A stretch of 64,000 nt of DNA from Archangiaceae bacterium (GTDB lineage Bacteria > Myxococcota > Myxococcia > Myxococcales > Myxococcaceae), in assembly GCA_016879935.1 (NCBI GenBank), contig JAACJQ010000091.1:1-64000 (forward strand), in the 5' to 3' direction. The notes under the pieces are model-generated. The model saw nothing but the letters and a program-made list of their open reading frames with translations. It did no database searches and was not told the origin of the DNA. The stretch's first letter is position 1. Each line of letters opens with the position of its first letter. Shown here piece after piece: positions 44,646-54,985 of the stretch. A program made the position numbers and the translations under genes.

Positions 44646-45761
44646 ATGTTCGTCACGATTCTCCACAATCAGGACCACGCGCTGCTCGAAGACGACCCGG
44701 GTCGTGAAGCGCGCGCCGACGTGGTGAACGTGGCCGCCGCCATGGCCGACGCGCTCTCGGGTGGCCGGCGCCGCGTCGAGGTGAAGCCGGTCGACGACGT
44801 GGTGTCGCTCGCCGACGTGCTCACCTCGAAGCCCGACGTCGTGTTGAACCTGTGCGAGTCGCTCGGCGCCGACAGCCGCGGTGAATCGCTGGTGCCCGCG
44901 ATGCTCGAGCTCTCGGGCGTGTGCTTCACCGGCTCCTCGTCGCTCTCGCTCGCGCTGTCGCTGCACAAGAACAAGGCGAAGGAGATTCTGCGCGCGCGTG
45001 GCGTGCCGACGCCCGGCGCGGTCGTCATCTCGCGCATCGAAGAGCTCGTCGGCGTCGACCTCGCCTTTCCGCTCATCGTGAAGCCGTCGCGTGAAGACGC
45101 CTCGGTGGGCATCGACTTCGACTCCGTCGTTCACGACCGCGCGAGCCTGGGCAAAGCCGTCAACCGCGTGCTGCGCACCTTCCGCCAGCCGGTGCTCGTC
45201 GAGCAGTTCATCGATGGCCGCGAGATCTACGTGCCGCTGCTGGGCAACGAAGGCCGCCGCGCGCTGCCGCTCACCGAGATTCAGTTCGGGGCCGCGTTCG
45301 CCGACAAGCCGCGCATCGTCTCGTACGAGGCGAAGTGGAACACCGAATCTCCCATCTGCATCGACAGCCCTTCGCGGCTCGTCGAGCTGCCCGAGAAGCT
45401 CCGGGCCCGCTGTGTCGACGTCGCGCTCGCGGCGTTCGATGCGCTCGAGTGCCGTGACTACGGCCGCGTCGACGTGCGCCTCGACTCGAAGAACGAGCCG
45501 TGGGTCATCGACATCAACCCCAACTGCGACCTGCACCCGCAGGCCGGCTTCGCCCGCTCCGCGCTCGCGGCGGGTCTCTCATACGGCGATCTCGCGCTGC
45601 ACCTCGTCGAGCTCGCTCAGGAACGCCACCATGGACATCCGACCCGTCGTCTCGCAGGACCGGACGCAGCTCGAAGGGCTGCTGCGCCGCATCGAGACGT
45701 TCACGGCCGACGAGGTGGACTGCGCGCTCGAGCTGATCGACGGCGCCAGCCAGCCGAATAA
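44646..45761 (+). CDS. D-Ala-D-Ala ligase-like ATP-grasp protein
   Basis: The 371-residue frame encodes an ATP-grasp enzyme: VVLNLCESLGADSRGES near the start, FTGSSSLSLALSLHKNKAKE, VKPSREDASVG (ATP loop), LVEQFIDGREIYV, and GRVDVRLDSKNEPWVIDINPNCD with the metal-binding Asp/Asn. D-Ala-D-Ala ligase-like enzymes form peptide bonds using ATP; the acceptor is unknown. After AQERHHG (about 330) the frame runs about 40 residues further, overlapping the next gene by 131 bases, with Arg/Ala-rich shadow-like sequence. The true C terminus may be earlier or the gene may have lost its stop. Confidence 0.8.
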   Translation: MFVTILHNQDHALLEDDPGREARADVVNVAAAMADALSGGRRRVEVKPVDDVVSLADVLTSKPDVVLNLCESLGADSRGESLVPAMLELSGVCFTGSSSLSLALSLHKNKAKEILRARGVPTPGAVVISRIEELVGVDLAFPLIVKPSREDASVGIDFDSVVHDRASLGKAVNRVLRTFRQPVLVEQFIDGREIYVPLLGNEGRRALPLTEIQFGAAFADKPRIVSYEAKWNTESPICIDSPSRLVELPEKLRARCVDVALAAFDALECRDYGRVDVRLDSKNEPWVIDINPNCDLHPQAGFARSALAAGLSYGDLALHLVELAQERHHGHPTRRLAGPDAARRAAAPHRDVHGRRGGLRARADRRRQPAE

Positions 45762-46098
45762 CAAGGACTACCAGGTGCTCGTCGCCGCGCGCGACGGGAA
45801 GATCGTCGGCTACGTCTGCTACGGCCCCACGCCGATGACCGATGGCACCTTCGACCTCTACTGGATCGCGTCGGACCCGAACGTGCGTGGCCAGGGCGTC
45901 GGTGCGGCGCTGGTGAGCGCGATGGAAGGCGACATTCGCCGCCGCAAGGGCCGCATCATTCGCGTCGAGACGAGCGCGCTCGAAGCCTACGGCCCGACCC
46001 GCGGCTTCTACGCGGCCATGCAGTACAAAGAAGAGTCGCGGTTTCGCGACTTCTACAAGCCGGGCGAAGACCTGATCATCCTCGCCAAGCGCATGTGA
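45631..46098 (+). CDS. GNAT family N-acetyltransferase
   Basis: The 155-residue protein has the GNAT acetyl-CoA motif DPNVRGQGVGAALVSAME (the R/Q-x-x-G-x-G/A core) plus the upstream strand TFDLYWIA and the C-terminal VETSALEAYGPTRGFYAAMQY. It transfers an acyl group from CoA to an amine. Its start lies inside the 3' end of the ATP-grasp gene, and the two probably act on one small molecule or peptide. The substrate is unknown. Confidence 0.88.
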   Translation: MDIRPVVSQDRTQLEGLLRRIETFTADEVDCALELIDGASQPNNKDYQVLVAARDGKIVGYVCYGPTPMTDGTFDLYWIASDPNVRGQGVGAALVSAMEGDIRRRKGRIIRVETSALEAYGPTRGFYAAMQYKEESRFRDFYKPGEDLIILAKRM

Positions 46099-46183
46099 AT
46101 TCGACCCACGCCTGACCGTCAGGCGGAGCGTGGCCCTCGTCGAACCAGCCAGCCCGAAAGCCCGTGGTAGCGTGCGCCCACTC

Positions 46184-47616
46184 ATGCGCCGCATCGTCAC
46201 GCTCGCCCTCCTCCTCGTCAGCTCCTTCGCGTTCGCGCAGAAGGCCGCGCCGCTCTCCGACGCGCTCACCGTCTCGCGCCCGAAAGAGGGCGAGTACTTC
46301 GGCGTCTACCTGCAGAACCAGAAGGTCGGGTGGATGTACGTGTCGGTGAAGCTGAACGCGGCCGGCGACCAGGCCATCAGCCTCAACGAGCTGCACTTCC
46401 GCGCGAAGGTCGGCACGCGAATCAGCGAGCGCGTGATGCGCGAGACGAAGGTGTTCGAAGCCAGGCCGGGCGGCAAGCTGCTGTCGCTGCGCCTCGAGCA
46501 ATCGGGTGACGGCGGCGACCAGACGCTCGACGGCCTCGTGGTGAAAGAGGGGCTGAAGATCATTCGCACGCGCCCCGGCCAGAAGGACGACACGCTGATG
46601 CTCGCGATGCCGAAAGAGGTCGTCGAAGACGCCGACCAGGCGCGCGTGGCGCTCAAACGCAACGCGCCGTTCGAGGGCATCATCACCGACACCACCGACC
46701 TCAAGCAGTACCCGGTGCGCACCACCGTCGGTGAGACCGAGACCCGCACGATTCGCGGCGTGAAGGTGAAGCTGAAGCGCGCCATCACCATCAGCGAGAA
46801 GGAGAAGGTGCCGACCGAGGCCTTCGTCGACGAGCAGGGCCGCATGGTCGAGGTGCGCTTCGGGCCGACGATGATGGCGATGCGCGAGGCAGAAGATCAG
46901 GCCAAGCGGTTCGACCTCGTCGAGGTGTTCGCGCTCACCCGCGTGAAGCTGCCGAAGCCGCCGCCGCCCGAGGTGCGCTCGATTCCCGGCTCGATGACGA
47001 TGGTGATGAGCGGGCTGCCCGAGCGGTTCCAGGTGCAGACGTACCGGCAGAGCTACGAGAAGATCGACGACAAGCGCGTGGCGGTGAAGCTGTCGGCCGC
47101 GCTGCCGAAGACGAAGCTGGTGCGACCGCTGGCCGACCCGAACGGTGGCAAGAACCTCGAGAGCGACATCGTGGTCGAGGCGGCGGCGCCCGAGATCGTG
47201 AAGCAGGCCAAACTCATCGTCGGCAACGAGAAGGACGCGTACGCGGCGGCCAAGAAGATCGGCAAGTGGGTGAACGAGCACCTCGTGAAGGACTACGGCT
47301 CGTCGAGCGATCGCGCGACCGACGTGCTCAAGACGATGAAGGGAGACTGCACCGAGCACTCGCTGCTGACGGTCGCGTTGCTCCGGGCCGCCGGCATTCC
47401 CGCGCGGCGCGTCGATGGCGTGGTGTACCTGATGAACGAAGACCAGGTGCCGGCGCTCTACTGGCACGAGTGGGTCGAGGCCTACGTCGGAGAGTGGACG
47501 CAGCTCGACCCGACCTTCGGCCAGGACGTCGCCGACGCCACGCACTTCAAGGTTGGTGAAGAAGGCAGCGCCGAGATCACGCCCCTCATCGGCAGCCTCG
47601 TCGTCACCGACGTGCG

Positions 47617-47620
<4 letters not shown>
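46184..47620 (+). CDS. Exported transglutaminase-like protein
   Basis: The 478-residue protein has a signal peptide (MRRIVTLALLLVSSFAFA) and a C-terminal transglutaminase core: MKGDCTEHSLLTVALLRAAG with the catalytic Cys, YWHEWVEAYVG with His, and LDPTFGQD with Asp. Between is a beta-rich region of about 330 residues without a recognised domain. Bacterial transglutaminase-like proteins often act as proteases or peptide ligases. The stop overlaps the following kinase start (GTGA), so the two genes are probably coupled; a link between secreted enzyme and kinase is inference. Confidence 0.88.
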
Positions 47621-48672
<1,052 letters not shown>

Positions 48673-48696
48673 CGCACGCTCGTTCGTCAGCGGCGC

Positions 48697-49458
48697 ATGC
48701 GAATCGTCTCGATCGAACCACAGCCCTTCTTTCGACTCCGGTACCTGAACGCTGCGCGCGGCGGGGGCACCGAGAGCCAGCTGCTGCCGTTTCATCGCGG
48801 CACGGTCGACGGCTTGCCATCGCCGCTCGAGGCGTTGGTGCTGACCGCTGACCTGCAAGGCGTCGTGCCGGATCCACTCACGCGCGAAGCGGTGCTGCTC
48901 GGCGTGGCCGTCGTCGACGCGCTCACCGAGCTCGACGTTCCGCCGCTCGAGAGCTGCGGTGCCCTGCTGGCGGGCGATCTGTACTCGGTGCCCGAAGCGA
49001 ATCGGCGTGGTGGCTTCGGCGACGTGAAGCCCGTCTGGAGCGCGTTTGCCTCTCGGTTTCGCTGGGTCGCCGGCGTCGCGGGCAATCACGACGACGTCAC
49101 GCGCGTGAAGAACCTGCCGAACACCGACGTGCTCGACGTGAACGTCATCGAGCGTGACGGCTTGCGAATCGGTGGTGTCGGGCTCATCGCGGGAAACCCG
49201 AACAAGCCAGGCCGACGCAGCGAACAGGAACAACTCGAGGGCCTCGAGCTCGTCATGTCAGCGAATCCCCACCTCGTCGTGCTGCACGAAGGCCCGTCAG
49301 GACCCGAGGGCTTTCCGGGCAACGCCGACCTCGACACGGGCACGACGTTCACCGTCTGCGGGCACGTTCACTGGCCGAGCGCACGCTGGGCCGACGATGC
49401 CTCCGTCGTGAACGTCTGCGAACGCGTGCTCGTGCTCACGGCTGCGCCCACGCCTTGA
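48697..49458 (+). CDS. Calcineurin-like metallophosphoesterase
   Basis: The 253-residue protein has the metallophosphoesterase motifs LTADLQG, LLAGDLYS, AGNHDDV, VLHEGPSG and CGHVHW, giving Asp, Asn and His ligands for two metal ions. In the first motif the usual D-x-H is D-x-Q (ADLQG), an uncommon variation that may alter the first metal site. These enzymes cleave phosphomono- or phosphodiesters. The 3' end overlaps by 23 bases with the opposing exported-protein gene. The substrate is unknown. Confidence 0.82.
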   Translation: MRIVSIEPQPFFRLRYLNAARGGGTESQLLPFHRGTVDGLPSPLEALVLTADLQGVVPDPLTREAVLLGVAVVDALTELDVPPLESCGALLAGDLYSVPEANRRGGFGDVKPVWSAFASRFRWVAGVAGNHDDVTRVKNLPNTDVLDVNVIERDGLRIGGVGLIAGNPNKPGRRSEQEQLEGLELVMSANPHLVVLHEGPSGPEGFPGNADLDTGTTFTVCGHVHWPSARWADDASVVNVCERVLVLTAAPTP

Positions 49459-50554
49459 GCACCACCGTCTCGACGTCGACCGGGCCCTTCTGGTCCTTCA
49501 TCACGGCCCGCCACTCGTCGGGTGACTCGGCGAACGCTTCACGTTCGAACGACGGCCCACCCCAGAGCTGCAGGTGCAGCTGAAACACGACGAGCCCCGT
49601 CGCTCCGGGAGCTTCGACCGCGCGAACAGCCTGTACGAGCGCGCTCACCGTGGCGGGAGGGAGCGGCGTCGTCTTCGCAGGCGTGACCCACACCCGGCTT
49701 CCGTCTTCTTTCACGGCGACGGTCAACGTCACTCCGGCCGGCGTGCCGGTCTTCGAGGGCAGCGCCGCGATGACTGCCGCGAGCAGGCGCTTCGCGTAGC
49801 CCGACAGCCCGGCCACCGTGATGCGAGCGCCCATGACGTCTTCGGGCTGCAGCAGTTGGAGCGCCTTCAGGTCAGCGACAGCCACTTCAGTTGGCGGCTT
49901 CGGCGCGGGCGTGTCGGCGCACCCCTTCTTCTCGGCATAGACGAGCCTCCAATCGGCTCCCTCGGATTCGACCTTCGCGCACAGGCACTTGCCGGCGAGC
50001 TCGGCGGCGGTGAAGCACGGGCTCGTGAGATCCTCGATCCACGCTGGCGTCGTTCCCGTCGAGTCGAGGCTGACGACCCACTTCCGCTCCTTCGATTCGA
50101 CGATGAACACGGGCTCGGTGATGTCCCACGCGATGAACGGCCAGATGAGCTTCATCTCCTGCGGGGCCATCGGCCGAATCTTCACGGGTGAGGTCGGCGC
50201 AAAGTCACGCAGCAGCCCCAGCAGCGCGCGCGACTCGTCGGGCGTTCGAGAGCCGTAGCTCTGCATGTCGGCCATCGTCTCGCCGAAGGGAATCTTCGCC
50301 GTCACCTTGAGGAACCCGCTCATGTCGAGCCGCGCGAGCCGCTGACCGAGAAACGGCCCGAGCATGACCACGCCCTTCTCGGGAACCTTCGCGTTCAACG
50401 TCGGCGGTGTGCCGGTGAACATCGCAGCGAGCGTGGCCTTCGCCCTGGCGTTCACCTCGGGCGAGGCGGTCACGTACTTCACGCCGGCGGGAACCTTCGG
50501 GCTCGCTGCGCCGGCAACGCCTGCCATCAGACACGTCAGAGCGAACTCGCGCAT
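49436..50554 (-). CDS. Hypothetical exported protein
   Basis: The 372-residue product from ATG 50554 has a signal peptide (MREFALTCLMAGVAGA) and then a mixed alpha/beta sequence with a Cys cluster around residues 190-220 (SPCFTAAELAGKCLCAKVE and KKGCADT). It holds two similar-looking halves but no recognised domain. The frame continues upstream to 51046 as Arg-rich shadow sequence. It is divergent from the small zinc-ribbon gene and overlaps the phosphoesterase gene at its 3' end. The function is unknown. Confidence 0.65.
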   Translation of the reverse strand: MREFALTCLMAGVAGAASPKVPAGVKYVTASPEVNARAKATLAAMFTGTPPTLNAKVPEKGVVMLGPFLGQRLARLDMSGFLKVTAKIPFGETMADMQSYGSRTPDESRALLGLLRDFAPTSPVKIRPMAPQEMKLIWPFIAWDITEPVFIVESKERKWVVSLDSTGTTPAWIEDLTSPCFTAAELAGKCLCAKVESEGADWRLVYAEKKGCADTPAPKPPTEVAVADLKALQLLQPEDVMGARITVAGLSGYAKRLLAAVIAALPSKTGTPAGVTLTVAVKEDGSRVWVTPAKTTPLPPATVSALVQAVRAVEAPGATGLVVFQLHLQLWGGPSFEREAFAESPDEWRAVMKDQKGPVDVETVVLKAWAQP

Positions 50555-50611
50555 GGACGGGTGACCATGCCACCTCGTAGGTTCTTTCGTCCCTCGTTCG
50601 ACGGAGCGTGC

Positions 50612-50914
50612 ATGCGTCAATGTCTCGGGTGTGGCGGTCTGGTGCCGACGGAAGCCACCGACTGCCCCAACTGCGTGGTGAGTGCGAAGGCGAGCGGCGT
50701 CGTGCGAAAGGTCGTGCTCGCCGCCGGCACCGTCGCGCTCATGTCGTCGTGTTTCGTCGCCCAGCCGGTGTACGGCATTCCCTGTACGAGCAAGCAGGTC
50801 GACGGCGGAACCACTGGCTGTCCCGGTGAGTGCACGACGCTCAACCCCGACGGCGGAGATCCCCGCAAGGACCCGAGCAACACGGCCTGCTACGTCGACG
50901 GTGGCGTGCCCTGA
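50612..50914 (+). CDS. Small zinc-ribbon / lipobox Cys-rich protein, candidate rSAM partner
   Basis: The 100-residue product starts MRQCLGCGGLVPTEATDCPNC, a C-x2-C-x10+-C-x2-C zinc-ribbon-like knuckle. A hydrophobic stretch with a lipobox-like end follows (VVLAAGTVALMSSC), then a Gly/Asp/Pro/Cys-rich tail ([32 protein letters not shown]). The order zinc ribbon then export signal is unusual. The stop lies exactly at the start of a radical SAM/SPASM gene. Such layout suits a RiPP-like precursor or a maturation substrate, but this is inferred from position and composition. GTG 50561 and ATG 50567 are alternative starts. Confidence 0.6.
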   Translation: MRQCLGCGGLVPTEATDCPNCVVSAKASGVVRKVVLAAGTVALMSSCFVAQPVYGIPCTSKQVDGGTTGCPGECTTLNPDGGDPRKDPSNTACYVDGGVP

Positions 50915-52137
50915 CGCGTGACGAGCTGCTGAGGCGTGTCGAGGTCGGCGCTCCGCATCACCCGCACTACGTCGTCTGGGAGCTGACGCTCGCGTGCGAT
51001 CAGCGCTGTCTGCATTGCGGTTCGCGGGCCGAGCACGCGCGCCCAAATGAGCTCACCACCGAGCAGGCCCTCGACGTCGTCGAGCAGCTCGCCCGCATGG
51101 GCGCGTGGGAGGTCACGCTCATCGGCGGTGAGGCGTACCTGCACCCGGGCTTTCTCGACGTGGTGCGCGCGCTGAGGCGCCACGGCGTTCGTCCGACGCT
51201 GACGACGGGGGGGCGCGGCGTCACGCCTGAGCTCGCGGCGCAGCTCGTAGAGGCGGGCCTGCACTCCGCGTCGGTCAGCATCGACGGCCTCGAGTCGACG
51301 CATGACCTCTTCCGTGCGACCCGCGGCAGCTTTCAGTCGGCGCTCTCGGCGCTCGCGAACCTGCGGTCGGTCGGCATCACCACCGCCGTGAACACGAACT
51401 TCAACCGGCTGAACGTGAGCCAGGTCGACGCGCTCTACGAGCTCGTGAAAGCCAACGGCGCCTCGTCGTGGATGTTGATTCTCACCGTGCCGCTGGGCCG
51501 TGGCGCCGACCGCCCCGACATGCTGCTCCAACCGTGGGACCTGCTCGAGCTGATGCCCGCGTTCGCGCGCGCGAAGGAGCGAGGCCTGAGCGACGGCATC
51601 ATGGTGATGCCGAGCAACACCGTGGGCTACTTCGGGCCCGAAGAGACGTTGCTGCGCTCCCAGGAGCGCGGCCAGGGTGTGCACTTTCAAGGCTGCGTCG
51701 CGGGCCGCTACAGCCTCGGCATCGAAGCCGACGGCGCGGTGAAGGGGTGCCCCTCGCTCCAGACGAGTCACTACGTCGGTGGTTCGCTGAAGACCGACTC
51801 GCTCGAAGCCATTTGGAAGACGAAGCCGCTCGCCTTCGCGCGCACGCGCACCGTCGACGACCTCTGGGGCTTCTGTCGAACCTGCCCGTTCGCGAAGCAG
51901 TGCCTCGGCGGCTGCACGTTCATGTCGCACGCGTACCTCGGGCGGCCGGGCAACAACCCGATGTGTCACTTCCGCGCGCGCTCGCTCGCCGCCGACGGCC
52001 GGCGGGAGCGGCTGGTCTTCAAAGAAGCGGCACCCGGAGCGCCCTTCGACAACGGGCTGTTCGAGATCGTCGAAGAAGCGTTCGACGCGCCCGACCCACG
52101 ACCACCGACGCCTGGCGCGCTCGTCAGGAAGCGGTGA
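50911..52137 (+). CDS. Radical SAM/SPASM maturase-like enzyme
   Basis: The protein of about 408 residues has the radical SAM cluster motif CDQRCLHC (Cx3Cx2C) near residue 30, the [11 protein letters not shown] segment, and a C-terminal SPASM domain ([22 protein letters not shown], then [14 protein letters not shown]). SPASM enzymes modify peptides or enzymes via extra FeS clusters. The sequence resembles maturases that NCBI names by association with small peptides, from memory. No ATG/GTG/TTG lies between codon 50830 and the Cys motif; a CTG at 50911 overlapping the upstream TGA is the best start. It overlaps the DUF255 gene by 14 bases. Confidence 0.85.
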   Translation: MTRDELLRRVEVGAPHHPHYVVWELTLACDQRCLHCGSRAEHARPNELTTEQALDVVEQLARMGAWEVTLIGGEAYLHPGFLDVVRALRRHGVRPTLTTGGRGVTPELAAQLVEAGLHSASVSIDGLESTHDLFRATRGSFQSALSALANLRSVGITTAVNTNFNRLNVSQVDALYELVKANGASSWMLILTVPLGRGADRPDMLLQPWDLLELMPAFARAKERGLSDGIMVMPSNTVGYFGPEETLLRSQERGQGVHFQGCVAGRYSLGIEADGAVKGCPSLQTSHYVGGSLKTDSLEAIWKTKPLAFARTRTVDDLWGFCRTCPFAKQCLGGCTFMSHAYLGRPGNNPMCHFRARSLAADGRRERLVFKEAAPGAPFDNGLFEIVEEAFDAPDPRPPTPGALVRKR

Positions 52138-54148
52138 GCAGGCGCTCCAGCTCGGCCACGGTCGACACCGGCGCCTGACAGGCAAAGGAGCGACAGAGGT
52201 ACGCAGCGACCTCTGTGCGTGCGGGCCGGCCTTCGAGCACCTCGCGAATGACCGCCGCAACTGGAGCGCCCGTCACGTGCGCGTGCAACGCCACCGTCGG
52301 CAGGTATGTCTTCGCGAAGAAGTTCACGAACGGCGCGAGCGATGGCTGGGCTCCGACGACCGTCACTTCGGGCGCTCCATCGACGAGCGCATCGGCCGCG
52401 AGCCACAGGTGCCCGACCGCCATCGGCTGCTTCGTCAGCTCACCGTGCACCTGCTCGAGATAGAGCCGTGCCTGCTCGAGGTGTCGCGTTCTTCCCGTGA
52501 GCGCGCCGAGCGTCACGAGCGCCTCGGTCAGCGTCGATGCACCCGAGGGAAACGCGTTGTCGTGCAGCACGTACGTCGGCACCAACAGCTCGCCCTGCCC
52601 CTTCGGCGCCGCGAGCCACGCGCGCTTCGACTCGTCCCAGAAGGACGTGACCGAGAGGTCGACGAGCTGCTCCGCCGCCTCGAGGTACCGCGGCTCGAAC
52701 GTCGCCTGGTACAGCGCGACCAGCCCCGAGGCGACGTCGCCGTAGTCCTCCAGCATGCCCTCGATGCGCGCCACGCCGGAGTGGAACGACCGCCACAGCC
52801 CACCATCGGGCCGTCGCATGCGACTCAACACGAAGTCGGCCGCGCGCCGCGCCATCGCGAGCCAGTCAGGGCGACCGAACACGCGCGACGCGAACGCGAG
52901 CCCTCGAATCGTCAGGCCGTTCCACCCCGCGAGCACCTTGTCGTCCGTTCCAGGCCGCACCCGCCGGGAGCGCACCTCGAGCAGCTTCTGCTTCGCGCGC
53001 GTGAGCGTCTCGTTCACGTCATCGGAGCCGACGACCTCGAGCACCGACGCACCATGTTCGAAGTTGCCGCCCGGCTTCACGCCGAAGTGCGTTCTGACGG
53101 CCTGCGACTCCTCCGACGTCAGCACCGCGTCGAGCTCGTCGACGCGCCAGACGAAGAACTTCCCTTCTACACCTTCGCTGTCGGCGTCGTGCGCCGCGAA
53201 GAACGCGCCCTCTGGCGAGGTCATCTCACGCGAAAGCCACGCGACCGTCTCTTCGACCGTCTTCTTCCACAGCGGCCTCGGAGCCACCTGCCACGCCTCG
53301 GCGTACAGATGAATCAGCTGCGCGTTGTCGTAGAGCATCTTCTCGAAGTGCGGCACCAGCCAGCGCTCGTCGACGCTGTAGCGATGGAAGCCGCCTCCGA
53401 GTTGGTCGAACACCCCGCCCTTCGCCATGCGCTCGAGCGTCAGCAACGTGGGCTTCAGAACCGACTCGTCCCGAGTGCGCGCGAAGCCACGCAGCATGAG
53501 CGCGAGGTTCATCGGGTTGGGGAACTTGGGGCCGCGCGTGCCGAAGCCACCGAACTCGGGGTCGACGCGAGACGCGAGCGTGCGCGCAGCGGCCACCACG
53601 TCTTCGGGTTTGAGACTCGCGGGCGCCACTGCATCGAGGCCCCACGCCGCGTACTCGGTGAGGCCCTGCTCGAACTGCTCGGCCTGCTGCAGCAACTCGG
53701 CGCGCTCCTTCGCCCACGCCTCGGCGATGCCCGACAACAACGGCTCGAACCCGGGCAACCCATGCCGCGGGCCGGGCGGAAAGTACGTGCCGCCGTAGAA
53801 CGGCTTCTCCTCGGGCGTGAGGAACACCGTCAGCGGCCAGCCTCCGCCGCGCCCCATCAACTGCACGACGCCTTGATAGAGGTGGTCGAGATCGGGCCGC
53901 TCCTCGCGGTCGACCTTGATGTTCACGAAGTGCGCGTTCATCACGGCGGCGGTCGCGGGGTTCTCGAACGACTCGTGCGCCATCACGTGGCACCAGTGAC
54001 AAGCGGAGTAGCCGACCGAGAGCAGAATCGGCTTCTGCTCACGCTTCGCCTTCTCGAGCGCCTCGGCGCCCCACGGGTACCAGTCGACGGGGTTGTCGGC
54101 GTGCTGCCGCAGGTAGGGCGAGGTCTCGGACGCGAGCCGGTTGGGCAT
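52124..54148 (-). CDS. DUF255 thioredoxin-like / YyaL family protein
   Basis: The 674-residue protein starts with the conserved [21 protein letters not shown] and [11 protein letters not shown], a thioredoxin-like CxxC motif. The longer C-terminal region (about 230-660) resembles the (alpha/alpha)6-barrel of N-acylglucosamine epimerase-like proteins. YyaL/spermatogenesis-associated 20 homologues have this architecture; a redox role is plausible but the biochemical function is uncertain. It converges with the rSAM gene with a 14-base overlap. Its ATG at 54148 lies 33 bases past the NlpC/P60 gene's stop on the same strand. Confidence 0.85.
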   Translation of the reverse strand: MPNRLASETSPYLRQHADNPVDWYPWGAEALEKAKREQKPILLSVGYSACHWCHVMAHESFENPATAAVMNAHFVNIKVDREERPDLDHLYQGVVQLMGRGGGWPLTVFLTPEEKPFYGGTYFPPGPRHGLPGFEPLLSGIAEAWAKERAELLQQAEQFEQGLTEYAAWGLDAVAPASLKPEDVVAAARTLASRVDPEFGGFGTRGPKFPNPMNLALMLRGFARTRDESVLKPTLLTLERMAKGGVFDQLGGGFHRYSVDERWLVPHFEKMLYDNAQLIHLYAEAWQVAPRPLWKKTVEETVAWLSREMTSPEGAFFAAHDADSEGVEGKFFVWRVDELDAVLTSEESQAVRTHFGVKPGGNFEHGASVLEVVGSDDVNETLTRAKQKLLEVRSRRVRPGTDDKVLAGWNGLTIRGLAFASRVFGRPDWLAMARRAADFVLSRMRRPDGGLWRSFHSGVARIEGMLEDYGDVASGLVALYQATFEPRYLEAAEQLVDLSVTSFWDESKRAWLAAPKGQGELLVPTYVLHDNAFPSGASTLTEALVTLGALTGRTRHLEQARLYLEQVHGELTKQPMAVGHLWLAADALVDGAPEVTVVGAQPSLAPFVNFFAKTYLPTVALHAHVTGAPVAAVIREVLEGRPARTEVAAYLCRSFACQAPVSTVAELERLLTAS

Positions 54149-54181
54149 GCGCCCTGTTAACCGCCGCGAGGCCGACGCGCC

Positions 54182-54859
54182 TCAGCGATAGAGCTGCGGA
54201 ACGCGCGAGGCGTTGACGACGTGCGCCCAGTCGACGGGCTCCACGCGCGCGCCTTCACGCGGGTTGTCGGTGCCCATCGAGCGGCCGTTGCCCAGGTAGA
54301 TCTCGATGTGCGACGCCTTGCCCGGGCCGATGCCGCGGCTGTTCGGGTAGTGAATGAAGAGCAGGTCGCCCGGCTTGAGCTGCGAGCGTGACACGCGCGA
54401 ACCCGCGAACCGCGCCTGGTAGCCAGCGGCCGTCGTGCGGCTGTCGGCCACGCCCGCCTGCTTGAGGGCGTAGTGAATGAGACCCGAGCAGTCGAACGCG
54501 CGCGGCCCTTCGGCGCCGAAGACGTACGGCTTGCCCGTCTGCGCGACCGCGCTGTCGATGAAGCGCTGCACCCTCGCCGGTGCCGAGCCGTGCCCCGGGT
54601 TGACCGGCCCGGGGCCGGTCGGGGCGAAGTCGCTCTTGCCATCGAAGTACTTCGAGCTGCTCGAGCCGAAGAGCTTCTTGCTGGTGTGCGCTCCGACGAC
54701 GCCATCGGCGCTCAGGTGCTTCGCGTGCTGGTACCGCTGCACCGCCGCCTTCGTCTTGCGGCCAAAAACGCCATCGATGCCACCCGGGTCGAACCCCGCG
54801 GCCTTGAGCGTTTTCTGCAGGCGGCTGACGTCAGAACCACGCGTTCCCACGGTCAACAT
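54182..54859 (-). CDS. Peptidoglycan-binding NlpC/P60 hydrolase
   Basis: The 225-residue protein has an N-terminal peptidoglycan-binding domain with TRGSDVSRLQKTLKAAG. The C-terminal NlpC/P60 domain has the catalytic Cys in AFDCSGLIHYALKQAG and the His in ASHIEIYLGN. These cysteine peptidases cut D-Glu-type bonds in cell-wall peptides. No signal peptide is visible in the chosen start (54859), so export, if any, is by another route. The frame continues upstream to 55447 but overlaps the helicase and is shadow sequence. Confidence 0.88.
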   Translation of the reverse strand: MLTVGTRGSDVSRLQKTLKAAGFDPGGIDGVFGRKTKAAVQRYQHAKHLSADGVVGAHTSKKLFGSSSSKYFDGKSDFAPTGPGPVNPGHGSAPARVQRFIDSAVAQTGKPYVFGAEGPRAFDCSGLIHYALKQAGVADSRTTAAGYQARFAGSRVSRSQLKPGDLLFIHYPNSRGIGPGKASHIEIYLGNGRSMGTDNPREGARVEPVDWAHVVNASRVPQLYR

Positions 54860-54892
54860 GAAGGCTCCTTGCTGAAGACACCTGATTGTCGG

Positions 54893-54934
54893 GGCCTGTG
54901 CGTGCTCATCCTCCAGCGGCCCTGCAAACAGGCC
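54893..54934. promoter_or_regulatory. 7-bp inverted repeat in the NlpC/P60-helicase divergent region
   Basis: Arms GGCCTGT (54893-54899) and ACAGGCC (54928-54934) flank 28 bases in the 126-bp gap between divergent genes. It could be an operator or a weak secondary structure. The evidence is limited to symmetry and position. Confidence 0.2.
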
Positions 54935-54985
54935 TGACGATCCGCTCCGAATTTCCACGCTCATTTCCGCGGCCGCTGTGGCGAG

